DNA of 32,967 bases from Haematospirillum jordaniae (GCF_001611975.1 NZ_CP014526.1:1-32967), one strand, 5' to 3'. Shown: positions 1 to 8,255, counted from the stretch's first letter. Notes: generated from the letters alone by a model not told the origin. Program-made: numbers and translations.

Positions 1-398
1 TTGCCGTGCTGCAAAATCATCCGGCAGCACAGGTCCTTGCCCACGCCGTCATCCAGTTGAGGCTTGAAGCTCTCGGGGTATTTGGCGATGGCAATCATGG
101 TGCCATCAGCGTCAAACACACCGGCCTCGCGCACGGTCCAGCCGCCGACCCGCGCCGGGATCACCGCCTCGACGGTCAGCCAGGCGGGGTTTTTCGGGTC
201 GGTGCGGATGGAATTAATTTCGGTGCGCCAGACCTCGCGGCGCAAGGCGGTTTGATCCGGCGTCGGGTCATAGGCTGCGCCGTTGCCATCGCCAAACGCA
301 AAATGGCTCAAGACCACTGGTTTTGCGGTGGCGAGGGCTTCGGTCAGGCGGGTATGACCCGCGTCGGTTACCAAAGTGTAATAGTGTGGTGCGCTCAT
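1..398 (-). CDS. H: Tail fibre protein gpH, N-terminal part (continues at 32967)
   Basis: This is the first 132 codons of the P2-type side tail fibre, which binds the host surface and hangs from the baseplate. It starts MSAPHYYTLVTDAGHTRL and has the conserved fibre N-terminal domain (FAFGDGNGAAYDPTPDQTAL, then EVWRTEIN, VGGWTVREAGVFD and LCCRMIL). The ATG at 398 overlaps the stop of gpI as ATGA. No stop codon occurs before base 1. The next codon uses bases 2, 1 and 32967, and the frame goes on into the gene at 32169-32967. P2 H has the same run of residues across this point (a CRM motif, then NV, then an ATxDxV motif). The complete protein would be 398 residues. Family assignment is firm; joining the two ends assumes a circular molecule. 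Confidence 0.9.
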   Translation of the reverse strand, partial: MSAPHYYTLVTDAGHTRLTEALATAKPVVLSHFAFGDGNGAAYDPTPDQTALRREVWRTEINSIRTDPKNPAWLTVEAVIPARVGGWTVREAGVFDADGTMIAIAKYPESFKPQLDDGVGKDLCCRMILQHG

Positions 399-1027
399 GC
401 GGCCTCCAGCGGATAGGCAGTGACCGTTTCCGCGCCGTACAGGGCGGCGGCCATCAGGGGGGCGGGGGCGAGGGAAACCGGATCAACCGGGGGGGCGGGA
501 CGCAGGCAGACGGTCTCACCCAGAAGCAAGGCCGCCGCCGTCTGCGGGGTTGCGCCGGCCTGCTGCATGACCACGCGCAGGGCGGTCATGCGCGAGCGAA
601 CATTCTTGGACGCCCGGATCATGGACAGGGCTTCCTCGGACAGCGCGGGCGAGACCGGGCCCGGTGTGGCAATTTCGGCGGTAAACGTATGGACGGGCGC
701 GGGCGGGTCAGCCTCAAACCATTCGGTCAGCGTGACGTCAACATCAAGGGCCTCAAGTGCCTCGCGCACCGCGCGCCGCGTCCCCTTGTGGCGGTGCACT
801 TGAAACGAAGCCGCAATCACCGCCCGCTTCCGCGCCTCCGGCCAGTCCGGGTTCCATACATCCACCGACAACGCCCACGCGAGCCAGGGAAGAAACGGTG
901 CCGGGCAGGTTGCAGGATTCCAGATATCGCGGATCACAATATCCAGGGTGCCCAAGCGAACAGCGTCGACATCGGCAAGCAGGCGCTCAAGGTGTGACGC
1001 CGATGGGGGGAGGAGGTTATCCGCCAT
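395..1027 (-). CDS. I: Baseplate/tail protein gpI
   Basis: A 210-residue P2 gpI-family protein, a baseplate component that links the wedge to the tail fibre. It begins MADNLLPPSASHLERLLADV and carries the family hallmarks near residues 35-75: IWNPATCPAPFLPWLAWALSV, then a tryptophan-rich WNPDWPEARKRAVI and HRHKGTRRAVREAL. I chose the ATG at 1027 because it matches the P2 gpI start and overlaps gpJ by only 11 bases. A longer open frame up to 1309 is just gpJ read in another frame. It sits between J and H, exactly as in P2, and its stop overlaps the H start (ATGA). Confidence 0.93.
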   Translation of the reverse strand: MADNLLPPSASHLERLLADVDAVRLGTLDIVIRDIWNPATCPAPFLPWLAWALSVDVWNPDWPEARKRAVIAASFQVHRHKGTRRAVREALEALDVDVTLTEWFEADPPAPVHTFTAEIATPGPVSPALSEEALSMIRASKNVRSRMTALRVVMQQAGATPQTAAALLLGETVCLRPAPPVDPVSLAPAPLMAAALYGAETVTAYPLEAA

Positions 1028-1946
1028 GGCCGCCCCCCTGCCGCACAACCCGAATGCTGGTGCACTGTGCCCAGCCGGTTTCACCCGGTTCAAGGTCTGC
1101 GGATGGTTTTGACAGATGAACCTTGCGCACCCCATCCACACGCAGGGCCTTGTACAGCCCGTCAAGGGTGACCGGCTCACCAAGGCGGCGCTGGACCCGC
1201 GTAAAGGCGGTAACGGATGCTTCAGAAGCCGCCCTGACAACCTCTGAATCCGGTCCGTCATAAAGATCAAGGGCCGCCTCCACGCTGTACTCCAGCTTCG
1301 TTCCGGCACGCACCTGCAGGCAATCCGTAAACGGCCTTACTCCGTCTCCGAACCGCCCCTTCATGGAGGCAGCAACGGTGGACAGAAGGCTGGAAGAGGG
1401 GGTCCCGTCCCCTTCGCTGGACAGGATCGTCAGGATGACATGGCCGGGCTGTGGCGATGTGACCGCCACATCGGAGACACGCGGGTCGGCATTGAGCGCG
1501 TGATACACATACGCGCCTTCGGGTCCAGCTGTTGACAGGGCTTCGAACGCCAGTTGCACCCTTGAGCGGAGACGGGCATCAGTCTCATAAACCGGCGGAC
1601 GGGGTGGCACCGCCTTCGGGTCACCGGCCTCGACAATCTGGCGGGATGTGGAGAAATTGGCGGCCAGAACATCCAAAGTCGCTCCCGTGGCTGTCGCCAG
1701 CATGACCGCGCGAACACCGTCATTGATCCGCTGGCGCAGAAGCAGTTCACGATAGCTCGCCTCTTCCAGAAGCTTGACGAGCGGGTCACTCTCGCTGTCT
1801 GGATTCCAGTCAGGAAGCAATCCGGCTGCATCCAGCCTTACGCGCAAAGCGGCCTTACGCGCGGCAAGGATTGTCTCGAAATCCAGTGGCTCAACCGCAT
1901 CCGGGGCCGGAAGCCGGGACAGATCAATAGAGGCAAAGCGGCTCAT
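1017..1946 (-). CDS. J: Baseplate assembly protein gpJ
   Basis: A 309-residue baseplate J-like protein, the wedge component that forms the periphery of the contractile-tail baseplate. It starts MSRFASIDLSRLPAPDAVEP. The middle has the typical ATGATLDVLAANF segment followed by a region rich in RLRSRVQLAFEALSTAGPEG and YHALNADPRVSDVAV, as in P2 gpJ. The start ATG overlaps the end of W as ATGA, so translation is probably coupled. Length and position (W-J-I) are normal for P2-like phages. Confidence 0.95.
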   Translation of the reverse strand: MSRFASIDLSRLPAPDAVEPLDFETILAARKAALRVRLDAAGLLPDWNPDSESDPLVKLLEEASYRELLLRQRINDGVRAVMLATATGATLDVLAANFSTSRQIVEAGDPKAVPPRPPVYETDARLRSRVQLAFEALSTAGPEGAYVYHALNADPRVSDVAVTSPQPGHVILTILSSEGDGTPSSSLLSTVAASMKGRFGDGVRPFTDCLQVRAGTKLEYSVEAALDLYDGPDSEVVRAASEASVTAFTRVQRRLGEPVTLDGLYKALRVDGVRKVHLSKPSADLEPGETGWAQCTSIRVVRQGGGHGG

Positions 1947-2290
1947 CGCACACCGCCAAGGACCGTGTGCGCCGCAATATTCAGATTGGATGCACGAACG
2001 GAAAGAACCGTACGGATCTCGGCTGACCCATCAGCATGCACAACAACATTGCCCGACACCACCCGAACCCTTGGCTCCCAGCGGGTGATAGCCTCGGCGG
2101 CTGCGGCAATCACGGACAGGGTCCACGCCTGTGAGCCGGGGCTGTCGATCAATTCAAAGATATGGGACCCATAACCCCGACGCATAACCCGCGTTCCAAC
2201 GGGGGTGCACAGGATGTCTGCAACAGAATTGCGAATATCCTGCAACTCATTCACGACAGTACCTGAAACGGGATCAATGCTGATTGTCAT
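1943..2290 (-). CDS. W: Baseplate wedge protein gpW (gp25-like)
   Basis: A 115-residue gpW/T4 gp25-like baseplate wedge protein with lysozyme-like fold ancestry. The key stretch is residues 14-50: NELQDIRNSVADILCTPVGT, then RVMRRGYGSHIFELID, which is the conserved 'xPxGxRxMRPxYGS' signature of the family. It lies 6 bases downstream of gpV and overlaps J by four bases (ATGA). It is expected to join J and I in the wedge around the V spike. Confidence 0.95.
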   Translation of the reverse strand: MTISIDPVSGTVVNELQDIRNSVADILCTPVGTRVMRRGYGSHIFELIDSPGSQAWTLSVIAAAAEAITRWEPRVRVVSGNVVVHADGSAEIRTVLSVRASNLNIAAHTVLGGVR

Positions 2291-2296
2291 CGCGTC

Positions 2297-2929
2297 CTAC
2301 GGGTGGCTGTGATGGTTGCTATTCGAACCGCCCGCCAGAATGTCACCGCTGGCGTGGAGGCTGCCGTTGACCGTCACGACGCCGGTCACGGCAAAATCAC
2401 CGTTCAGGCTGAAGCTGCCGGTCATGCTGGTGGCACCGCTGCCCCCGCCGCTGGCAACAATTTCGACTGTCTGGGCAGCAATACGGGCTGTCGTGGCGGC
2501 TGAAATGTCTACGGACTGCCCGGCGCTGGCCCTGACATCGCCGCCCGCGTCAACCGCAACGGACCCGGGCGTCCGAACAGACAGGTGTTGCTGCAAGCTG
2601 TCGTAGGCAACTGTGGTGCCGTCATTCCACTGGATGACATCCAGACCATCCGATGTATCCGGGGGCGGCAGGGCATCGGAATAAAGCACCTGAACAATGA
2701 CGGCATTCGCCGGGTTCCCGGACGGGCAGGCCAGAACAACCTGCGTCCCTGTCCGCAAGGGTCTCCAGCGAATAAAATTCGCCCCAATCTCGGCGGGATA
2801 GGGCAACCACCCCGTCTCGCGCCCGGAGATGGTCGCGCGGACCCGCCGCCCTTCATGATCAACACGGGTAATGACGCCGAATGCCACAAGGTTTTCAAGC
2901 CGTCTTTGTATGTCAGCCAGTCCCGCCAT
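2297..2929 (-). CDS. V: Baseplate spike / membrane-piercing protein gpV
   Basis: A 210-residue P2 gpV-like spike that tips the tail tube and punctures the outer membrane. The N-terminal OB-fold region contains VAFGVITRVDHEGRRVRATI and TGWLPYPAEIGANFIRW. The C-terminal third is a repetitive beta-helix (SGATSMTGSFSLNGDFAVTG and similar steps). It ends NSNHHSHP: a terminal HxH-type motif binds iron at the tip of P2 gpV, so the metal apex is probably kept. I chose the ATG at 2929 because it forms a TAATG overlap with gpS; the longer open frame upstream lies within S and lacks homology. Confidence 0.94.
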   Translation of the reverse strand: MAGLADIQRRLENLVAFGVITRVDHEGRRVRATISGRETGWLPYPAEIGANFIRWRPLRTGTQVVLACPSGNPANAVIVQVLYSDALPPPDTSDGLDVIQWNDGTTVAYDSLQQHLSVRTPGSVAVDAGGDVRASAGQSVDISAATTARIAAQTVEIVASGGGSGATSMTGSFSLNGDFAVTGVVTVNGSLHASGDILAGGSNSNHHSHP

Positions 2930-3384
2930 TACCGGATACCCCGCAAGGCTTCGATGATGGTGGAGCGGATTGCCTTTCGGTCCGCTGCGGGCAGACCCAG
3001 AAGGGGGCGGGCGGCATAAAGGGCAAGGCTGCCGTTTTCCGAAACCGTGTCTGTCCGTCCATAGTGATGAACGGCAGCCACACGGGCGCGGTGGCCGCGC
3101 CAACCAACCTCGACCCCATCCGCAGTCGCTACCAGCATCATTCGTCTTGAATCGCGCAGCCTGACCATCATCTTTTTCGCGGTCCGTATCCGCCCCCGGT
3201 TGTTTCGCTTTCGCATCGGCCAGCGTTCGCCGTCCGGACCCATATGACGGGCCATGCGAGCTTGGTTACGACGCCGCATAATTTGACCAAGGCTGCGCAT
3301 CAGCTTCTTTCGCTCGCCCGGACCCAGCGCAACCAGAGCCGAACGAAGCCAGGCATCAAGAGGTTCAAACGCGTCATCACTCAT
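2929..3384 (-). CDS. S: Tail completion protein gpS (phage virion morphogenesis)
   Basis: A 151-residue member of the P2 gpS / phage virion morphogenesis family, needed to finish the tail and join it to the head. The diagnostic region is residues 30-70: GQIMRRRNQARMARHMGPDG, then ERWPMRKRNN, which is the conserved 'NxxRfxxqxxPDGxxWxprk' block. The C-terminus has the RPLLGLPAADRKAI motif common in the family. It overlaps R by ATGA and V by one base. Confidence 0.93.
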   Translation of the reverse strand: MSDDAFEPLDAWLRSALVALGPGERKKLMRSLGQIMRRRNQARMARHMGPDGERWPMRKRNNRGRIRTAKKMMVRLRDSRRMMLVATADGVEVGWRGHRARVAAVHHYGRTDTVSENGSLALYAARPLLGLPAADRKAIRSTIIEALRGIR

Positions 3385-3785
3385 GGACAGACTTCTCCAA
3401 GCTTCATGACATCCGGGGCGGACACTATCCGCAGGCGCACACCCCCGGCTTCCGGACTGGGGGCAACAATGTCTTCAAGATCGATAGTGAGAGAGATATC
3501 CACGCTCTTGTGGTCAATCACATCGACCAGAAAGCGGATAGCTTCGTCGGACACATCAGGATCAACCGTGTGCAACCAGTCCAGAACCACAAAGAAAAGA
3601 GCCTCGGGCGCACCTGTGTAGTCCGTTACAATCAGGTGCGCGGTATAGTTCATCACGAATGCATGGTTACGCGGGCCGCGTCGGGACAAGACGGATCCCT
3701 TCTCCGCGAAAACAAGCAGCTTGTCAGGAGCAATCCCCAAAGGAGACCCAAGGACGGCTTCGCGTATATCACCCAGCTTCTTCAC
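3381..3785 (-). CDS. R: Tail completion protein gpR
   Basis: A 134-residue gpR-like tail completion protein. Residues near 40-75 (NYTAHLIVTDYTGAPEALFF, then VVLDWLHTVDPD) align with the P2 gpR core 'YTLNVIVTDFTG...VLAWL'. I chose the GTG at 3785: it has a GGAGG ribosome-binding site seven bases upstream, it overlaps the Rz1-like stop as GTGA, and the protein then begins KKLGDIREAVLG, as P2 gpR does. The longer frame to 3836 adds residues encoded inside Rz1 and is unlikely. Confidence 0.88.
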   Translation of the reverse strand: MKKLGDIREAVLGSPLGIAPDKLLVFAEKGSVLSRRGPRNHAFVMNYTAHLIVTDYTGAPEALFFVVLDWLHTVDPDVSDEAIRFLVDVIDHKSVDISLTIDLEDIVAPSPEAGGVRLRIVSAPDVMKLGEVCP

Positions 3786-4060
3786 GGCTCGTCCTCCCGG
3801 CTCCACGCAAGAACAGCCGCCAGCCGTGACCGGCAACTCTCACCTGCCGCCCAGACGTCAACCAGATAACCCGCAACGGCAGACTGGTCTGCCGCCTCCG
3901 GCACGTCCGGGTCAGGGCTGCAGGTCAGCAGGAACGGAGGCGGCACCATGCGCTCCACGTGTATCACTGTTGGTTTGAAGGCGGGCGCGGCGCAGCCCGT
4001 CAAGGGCAGCACGCAAGCCAGGAGACACAGACTGGCACGTATCTTTCGGGCCTGAAGCAT
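3782..4060 (-). CDS. Outer-membrane spanin lipoprotein (Rz1 / LysC-like)
   Basis: A 92-residue o-spanin candidate. It begins MLQARKIRASLCLLACVLPL, followed by the lipobox LTGC at about residues 20-23, so it should be a lipoprotein anchored to the outer membrane. The mature part is proline-rich near PPPFLLTCSPDPDVP, like LysC of P2. Its first half lies in another frame inside the Rz-like gene (149 bases shared), the usual arrangement of overlapping spanin pairs. With Rz it would fuse inner and outer membranes at the end of lysis. The ATG at 4060 was chosen because it places the hydrophobic stretch directly at the N-terminus. Confidence 0.85.
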   Translation of the reverse strand: MLQARKIRASLCLLACVLPLTGCAAPAFKPTVIHVERMVPPPFLLTCSPDPDVPEAADQSAVAGYLVDVWAAGESCRSRLAAVLAWSREDEP

Positions 4061-4346
4061 GGCGGGAAGACTCCTTGATGGTTGCCGCGACCGCGCTGCG
4101 CTGCGCATCAGCGGCTGACACCTCACCCAACCGGGCTACAATGCGGTCACGTTCCATCCGCAAGACAGAAAGCGCGGCAATGTTGGTGGCATTGGCCTGC
4201 TCGGCGGCGGACAGACGAACCATGGCGTCCTCCAGATCACCCCGCAGACCGGACACGGTGCGCCACTGCCACGTGACCATGGCGGCCAGCGCAGCCAGAA
4301 CCACCAGCGGGTGCCGTAAGGCCAATCGCGTTATGACAGCAGGCAT
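3912..4346 (-). CDS. Inner-membrane spanin (Rz / LysB-like)
   Basis: A 144-residue i-spanin candidate. The N-terminus MPAVITRLALRHPLVVLAAL runs into a single transmembrane segment (about residues 8-27). Then comes a coiled-coil periplasmic part (RGDLEDAMVRLSAAEQANAT, ALSVLRMERDRIVARLGEV), the expected Rz architecture. It follows the endolysin with a 16-base overlap and contains the start of Rz1. I preferred the ATG at 4346 over the frame extension to 4388, which lies inside the endolysin gene. There is little sequence identity with lambda Rz; the call rests on architecture and position. Confidence 0.83.
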   Translation of the reverse strand: MPAVITRLALRHPLVVLAALAAMVTWQWRTVSGLRGDLEDAMVRLSAAEQANATNIAALSVLRMERDRIVARLGEVSAADAQRSAVAATIKESSRHASGPKDTCQSVSPGLRAALDGLRRARLQTNSDTRGAHGAASVPADLQP

Positions 4347-4828
4347 AGGGCGACCTCCTGCTCGCGCCGGTGGACAAGGCCCCGGCAATTGTTGGCCGGA
4401 TCACGACAATCTTTTTTGCCGACAAAAACCCAGCGCCGCAGATCATGACAACCGCCAGCCCGGTCCCCTTCGTTGATTTTCCGGAAAGCCGTGGACTTGC
4501 GGCAGGCTTCTTGACCAACGTTGAAGCAGAACGAAGCAAGGGCGGCCAGCGCAGATTCAGGCAGCGGGACAGAAATGAATCTTTCGACAGCCTCAAGGCT
4601 TTCAGCCACATCCGCCTGAAGAAGAGATCGGCACGTCTCCGGGGCGGCTGTCTGGCCCGGCGCAACGTCGCGGGTGTGGCCGGAGCAGATAGTCCAGACG
4701 CGGGCGGCATCCTGATACGCGCTCAGGCGTGTCCCCTCATGGCTCGCAATGTACGGCAGGGCGATGGCCATGGCCCCGGCACCACCAGCGACAAGGGCCA
4801 CAACAGCCGCAGGAAGACGGGGAATCAT
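4331..4828 (-). CDS. SAR endolysin, GH24 lysozyme
   Basis: A 165-residue phage muramidase that cleaves the glycan backbone of peptidoglycan (the gpK position of P2). Residues 5-28 form a weakly hydrophobic, Ala/Gly-rich N-terminal segment that looks like a signal-anchor-release domain. It is followed by the catalytic pattern of GH24: Glu31 in SHEG, Asp40 eight residues later, and Thr46 five residues after that (E-8-D-5-T). The protein would be exported, held inactive in the inner membrane and released when the membrane is depolarised. The ATG at 4828 overlaps the holin stop (ATGA). Several cysteines (CSGHT, TCRSLL, FCFNVGQEACR) could form controlling disulfides. Confidence 0.93.
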   Translation of the reverse strand: MIPRLPAAVVALVAGGAGAMAIALPYIASHEGTRLSAYQDAARVWTICSGHTRDVAPGQTAAPETCRSLLQADVAESLEAVERFISVPLPESALAALASFCFNVGQEACRKSTAFRKINEGDRAGGCHDLRRWVFVGKKDCRDPANNCRGLVHRREQEVALCLLS

Positions 4829-5013
4829 GACCGCCCCCGGTGACGGGTCCGAACCAGCGCCCAGTAGCGCGGCACAAGAAGCCCTATCTGAAGGCTGACG
4901 TAAATGAGGGTGCACCATGCTACCAGCTCATTGAGCGAAAACCCCATCCACGACCACATGGCCCCTGCCGCCGCCGGGGCAACACGGAGGGCGGCATCAA
5001 ATTCGTCATGCAT
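4825..5013 (-). CDS. Holin (small membrane protein)
   Basis: A 62-residue protein directly before the endolysin, in the gpY position of P2. It has a short charged N-terminus (MHDEFDAALRV), a first hydrophobic patch (APAAAGAMWSWMGF), a clear transmembrane helix (LNELVAWCTLIYVSLQIGLL) and a basic tail (RTRHRGRS). This fits a holin that depolarises the membrane and so activates the SAR endolysin. A GTG at 5028 would add five residues and overlap gpX by ten bases; I chose the ATG at 5013, after the X stop. The function is inferred from size, topology and position. Confidence 0.8.
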   Translation of the reverse strand: MHDEFDAALRVAPAAAGAMWSWMGFSLNELVAWCTLIYVSLQIGLLVPRYWALVRTRHRGRS

Positions 5014-5018
5014 CTCAC

Positions 5019-5219
5019 TCAGTCCCACAGGCTTATGCGTTTCTTTACAGGGGCGGATACGGGGGGGAGGGTGATGAGCGTTCCGTGCGGCAGGACAAGG
5101 CCAAGATCAGCCAAACCGGGGTTTGCCGCATAAATGCGGGCCGTCATCGCGGTGTCTCCATAGACCCGCAGGGCCAACTGGTCCACGGTCTCGCCGTGCA
5201 AGGATCGAACGGAAGCCAT
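5019..5219 (-). CDS. X: Tail protein gpX (LysM-like)
   Basis: A 66-residue P2 gpX-family tail protein. The whole protein is a small LysM-like fold: DQLALRVYGDTAMTARIYAA, then NPGLADLGLVLPHGTLITLP. In P2 it is an essential tail component encoded just upstream of the lysis genes, as here. The ATG at 5219 overlaps the stop of L by one base (TGATG). Confidence 0.94.
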   Translation of the reverse strand: MASVRSLHGETVDQLALRVYGDTAMTARIYAANPGLADLGLVLPHGTLITLPPVSAPVKKRISLWD

Positions 5220-5683
5220 CAGATCAACTCCACAACAATACGAGGCTTACCGCACAGCCTGGCCGTTGCCTCGGCGGCATGGCGAAGGTAGTCACGGGCT
5301 GTAACCTCCAGATCATCCGCACGGCCATGGCCCGACTTTGTGCTGTCAAAGTCACGGGTGGTCAGAAGCAATTCGGCACGGGCGCGGGCGTAAACAGCCC
5401 GCTTGTAGAAAAGGACTTTTTCCGGCACGCCCCCATACGACGTCTGCTCCGGAACCTGATCAAGACATGCTGCTGTCTGCGCAGACCTCCACGCACGAAC
5501 GCCCGCGTTGACCTCCAGAATCGCGGCCTGCACGGCAGCGGCCATCCGATCCGGGCCAAACGTGTCTCCCAGCCCCGTTTGGGACCGGAATTCCGCAAGA
5601 TCGACGTTCGGGAACCAGCCATCATTGGTGATGGTCCGCTCGTAACTCGTGGCCCGAAAACTGGTAGGTACAAGAACAGACAT
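5219..5683 (-). CDS. L: Head completion protein gpL
   Basis: A 154-residue P2 gpL-family head completion protein that seals the filled capsid at the portal vertex. Recognisable parts are ITNDGWFPNVDLAEFRSQTG in the first third and YKRAVYARARAELLLTTRDF near residues 95-115, followed by the acidic-basic TKSGHGRADDLEVTARDYLR. It lies between M and X as in P2, but is separated from M by an unusual 99-base spacer. Confidence 0.93.
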   Translation of the reverse strand: MSVLVPTSFRATSYERTITNDGWFPNVDLAEFRSQTGLGDTFGPDRMAAAVQAAILEVNAGVRAWRSAQTAACLDQVPEQTSYGGVPEKVLFYKRAVYARARAELLLTTRDFDSTKSGHGRADDLEVTARDYLRHAAEATARLCGKPRIVVELI

Positions 5684-5782
5684 ACGCTTTGATCCATGGT
5701 AGTGGCGGTGACGGCAGAGGACCGTTCAGGGCCTTGGAAGGCTCATCACGTCCCCCGCGCCGTCACCGCGCCGGGGGGCCTG
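5684..5782. repeat. Spacer between M and L with an 11-bp inverted repeat
   Basis: This 99-base gap is notable because almost all late genes here overlap. It contains perfect 11-bp inverted arms (GCGGTGACGGC at 5705-5715 and GCCGTCACCGC at 5759-5769) with a 43-base loop. I see no ORF with a ribosome-binding site. It may be an mRNA structure or processing point between capsid and tail genes. The function is unknown. Confidence 0.5.
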
Positions 5783-6439
5783 CTATGTCCCTTCGTCCGA
5801 TGCAACAGAAAGCCGCCTCAATCGCGCCAGATGGCTCCGTACACCGCACTTCGGATGGAGGGCGAGCGCGGCCTCGAAATGATCCATTGCCTTGACCGGG
5901 TTGCCGTCCATACAGGCAAGGCCAAGCGCCTTGTGTGCCTTTGCCCTCACTTCGTCCGGCATGTCGGCCTCCTGCGTCAGGAGCAAGGCCCGGTCCAGCG
6001 GTGCTGCGTGCAGCGGGTCCGGATCAGGGCGCTCGAGCGCAACATCCGCCATCTGCTCAAGCAGTGTGGTGGGCAGATTCCGGGTGAAACCGGGCGGCAT
6101 GCTCAGATCATGGCGAACAGCGTAATCCGCAATGTGCAAAGCCCCCTCAAGATCACCCGTATCCAGACGCCACAGCATGACCATCGCCAGAACATCGTCC
6201 TGTGCACCGCGCCCGCCTTCAAGGACACCATCGACATAATCCGTATAGGCGGGCAGGAATTCGGCCTTCGCCGCCGTCTTTGCCGTACGTGACTGCTTGG
6301 TTTTCAGAACAGATGTATGCAAACGTAACTGTGCCTGCATTTTTTCAGATGACGACCGGGCCGCCATACGGTCCATGGGGTCGCTGGCATCGTGGCGGGC
6401 CGCCATTGTACGGATGAAATGTTGACGGGCCGGCGACAT
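5783..6439 (-). CDS. M: Terminase small subunit / endonuclease gpM
   Basis: A 218-residue P2 gpM-family terminase small subunit, which cuts and matures DNA at cos together with gpP. It starts MSPARQHFIRTMAARHDASD and keeps the family core LPAYTDYVDGVLEGGRGAQD followed by DVLAMVMLWRLDTGDLEGAL and ADYAVRHDL. The C-terminal half has a TPR-like helical stretch (KAHKALGLACMDGNPVKAMD). The ATG at 6439 makes a TGATG overlap with the capsid gene. The stop is TAG at 5783-5785. Confidence 0.94.
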   Translation of the reverse strand: MSPARQHFIRTMAARHDASDPMDRMAARSSSEKMQAQLRLHTSVLKTKQSRTAKTAAKAEFLPAYTDYVDGVLEGGRGAQDDVLAMVMLWRLDTGDLEGALHIADYAVRHDLSMPPGFTRNLPTTLLEQMADVALERPDPDPLHAAPLDRALLLTQEADMPDEVRAKAHKALGLACMDGNPVKAMDHFEAALALHPKCGVRSHLARLRRLSVASDEGT

Positions 6440-7458
6440 CACGCCCACCCGTCCTGGCCGTCCGGGAGCAGAATGCCTTCGACCAGTGCACACTTGCCCA
6501 TGTCCTCAACAACATACGCCTCGTTGATCGAGAGATAGTCCACGATACGGTCGCGCTTTGGCTCGTCCTCGATGTGACGACGATGGCTTCCGGCCTGCCA
6601 ATAGATGGAGAGGTTCGAAGGCGAGGTAACCAGAACGGAGCGGGCCGGGAAAAACGGCACCGTCAAGGCCGAGCGCCCGCCGATGGTTTTGTTCAGGATG
6701 GTTGTCTGCCACGCCGCCCGCTCGGTCGGCGCATCGGCGGTCGGGTTATTGATCATGGACAGGTAACGGTCGTTCAACAACTGGTTGCCGACGATGACCA
6801 CGATCGACGGATCGCCCCGATGATGCTCCGCAACAAGCTCGTTGCAGACATCAAAGACCAAGGCATCCAGATTGCGGTAATCGGCGCCCTTGGCCTCGCC
6901 CATCTTTTTTCCGGACATGACACGCGCCGGGGCATCGGTGCGCAGATGCTGAAGCCAGCCGATGTTCACATCTTGCAACAAGGTATTCGTAACCGGGTTT
7001 GTATTTGCGGCTGCTGACGTTCCGTTCCAGCCAATCATGAGCCGGTCACGGGCTATCTGCCGGGTTACGTGATCCCTGATCCGTGCGTGAAAATCCGGAA
7101 ACTTCGCCCAGCTATCCAGAAGGGCATAGGGAACGAAGGTGTCAAAATCCGTCTTCCGGCACGTGTACTCGCGCTTCGTCAAGCCTGTGACCGCGCGGGG
7201 CTGCCTGTCCTTCTCGGCGGTATTGGTACGCCCTGCCACAGGGCCGGAGGCACCAAGGCCCAGAATCTGTCCTGACTGCTCAGTCCGGGAGATCATGTTG
7301 ATGCTCTGGAGGAAATCTGCGCTGTCCTGAATGCGGTCTTCCAGCGTTTGCTCGACGGTCGGGTCGATTGAGAATTTTGTACTGGTACTCTCCACGCCGT
7401 TCAGGCGCGAAAGCTGGTCGGTATAGGTCTGGAACAGGGCACGGGTCTTGTTATGCAT
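6439..7458 (-). CDS. N: Major capsid protein gpN
   Basis: A 339-residue P2 gpN-family major capsid protein. Matches to P2 are clear along the length: LLQDVNIGWLQHLRTDAPAR, VMSGKK, YRNLDALVFDVCNELV, PSIVVIVGNQLLNDRYL, and SHRRHIEDEPKRDRIVDYLS near the end. It would be assembled on the gpO scaffold and trimmed by the gpO protease. I chose the ATG at 7458 because P2 N starts at the equivalent point (MHNKTRALFQTYTDQL); a TTG at 7467 is possible but overlaps O. Confidence 0.96.
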   Translation of the reverse strand: MHNKTRALFQTYTDQLSRLNGVESTSTKFSIDPTVEQTLEDRIQDSADFLQSINMISRTEQSGQILGLGASGPVAGRTNTAEKDRQPRAVTGLTKREYTCRKTDFDTFVPYALLDSWAKFPDFHARIRDHVTRQIARDRLMIGWNGTSAAANTNPVTNTLLQDVNIGWLQHLRTDAPARVMSGKKMGEAKGADYRNLDALVFDVCNELVAEHHRGDPSIVVIVGNQLLNDRYLSMINNPTADAPTERAAWQTTILNKTIGGRSALTVPFFPARSVLVTSPSNLSIYWQAGSHRRHIEDEPKRDRIVDYLSINEAYVVEDMGKCALVEGILLPDGQDGWA

Positions 7459-7460
7459 GA

Positions 7461-8255
7461 TCAGCAATCCGTCAGGGCTATGCTTCCGGTTGCAACCGGG
7501 CGCGGTGGGTTTGCATCGGTGGATGAAAGCTTTGTAACCAGGTCATCAAGGGCGCGCCGGGTCTCGGCAAGCTCGGTAGTCAAGGCATCGACCTTGACGG
7601 CAGGAGCACAGGCCCCGATACGCTCCGATAGCCTTGACACCTCGTCGGCAATGACAAGAATTCCGTCTGCTGCTTCGGATGTGTGGACCGTCTCTGCCTT
7701 GGGTGGGCCTGCCAGCATATCCCGGACGCGCGACAGGAGACCCGGCCTGCTGTCATCATCGGCGGCAATGGTATCAAGCCGGAAGTCATCCTCAACGACC
7801 GCGCCATACAACTGCACGCGGGTCTTGTCCGGTGCCTTGTCCGACTGGATAGCAAATTTGAGCATTTCGGTGCCAAGCGAAGCCGGGCTGTCTGTAATAG
7901 CCAGACCAACCAGATATGCCTCGCCGCTCTTGGCAAAATTGGGATCAATCTCGACAGACCAGTAAACCTTCTGGCGGGATGCCGCCATTTTGATCAGATC
8001 CTCGGTTGCATCCATTTGCGCCAGCAAGACGCGGTTTCCGGCCTTGTCCGTGTCGGCTTTGACCGCAAGCACGTCGCCATAGGCCCGCCCCGGATTGTCG
8101 GGCAGAAAGGACCGCATATGCTCCAGCCAGATCCGCGCCCCATAGCGGTTGGGATCATAGGTTCGGGCGACCTGATCTATCTGGTCGACGGTTATTTCGC
8201 GACCATCGACGGTCCGCCCGGACGTGGCGACGCGAAAAAATTTGGTGACAGGCAT
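7461..8255 (-). CDS. O: Capsid scaffold and protease gpO
   Basis: A 264-residue P2 gpO-family protein: an N-terminal serine protease and a C-terminal helical scaffold. The catalytic residues of P2 gpO (Asp19, His48, Ser107) correspond to Asp17 (TVDGRE), His46 (WLEHMR) and Ser100 (KVYWSVEI) here, so the protease looks active. The conserved VGLAITDSPASLGTEML follows. The C-terminus ends TDC, like the TNC end of P2 gpO. It is the first gene of the minus-strand head operon and diverges from P. Confidence 0.95.
   Translation of the reverse strand: MPVTKFFRVATSGRTVDGREITVDQIDQVARTYDPNRYGARIWLEHMRSFLPDNPGRAYGDVLAVKADTDKAGNRVLLAQMDATEDLIKMAASRQKVYWSVEIDPNFAKSGEAYLVGLAITDSPASLGTEMLKFAIQSDKAPDKTRVQLYGAVVEDDFRLDTIAADDDSRPGLLSRVRDMLAGPPKAETVHTSEAADGILVIADEVSRLSERIGACAPAVKVDALTTELAETRRALDDLVTKLSSTDANPPRPVATGSIALTDC

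Noticed and set aside
1028..1309. N-terminal extension of gpI
   Set aside because: It overlaps almost 300 bases of gpJ and does not resemble gpI; the ATG at 1027 matches the family start.
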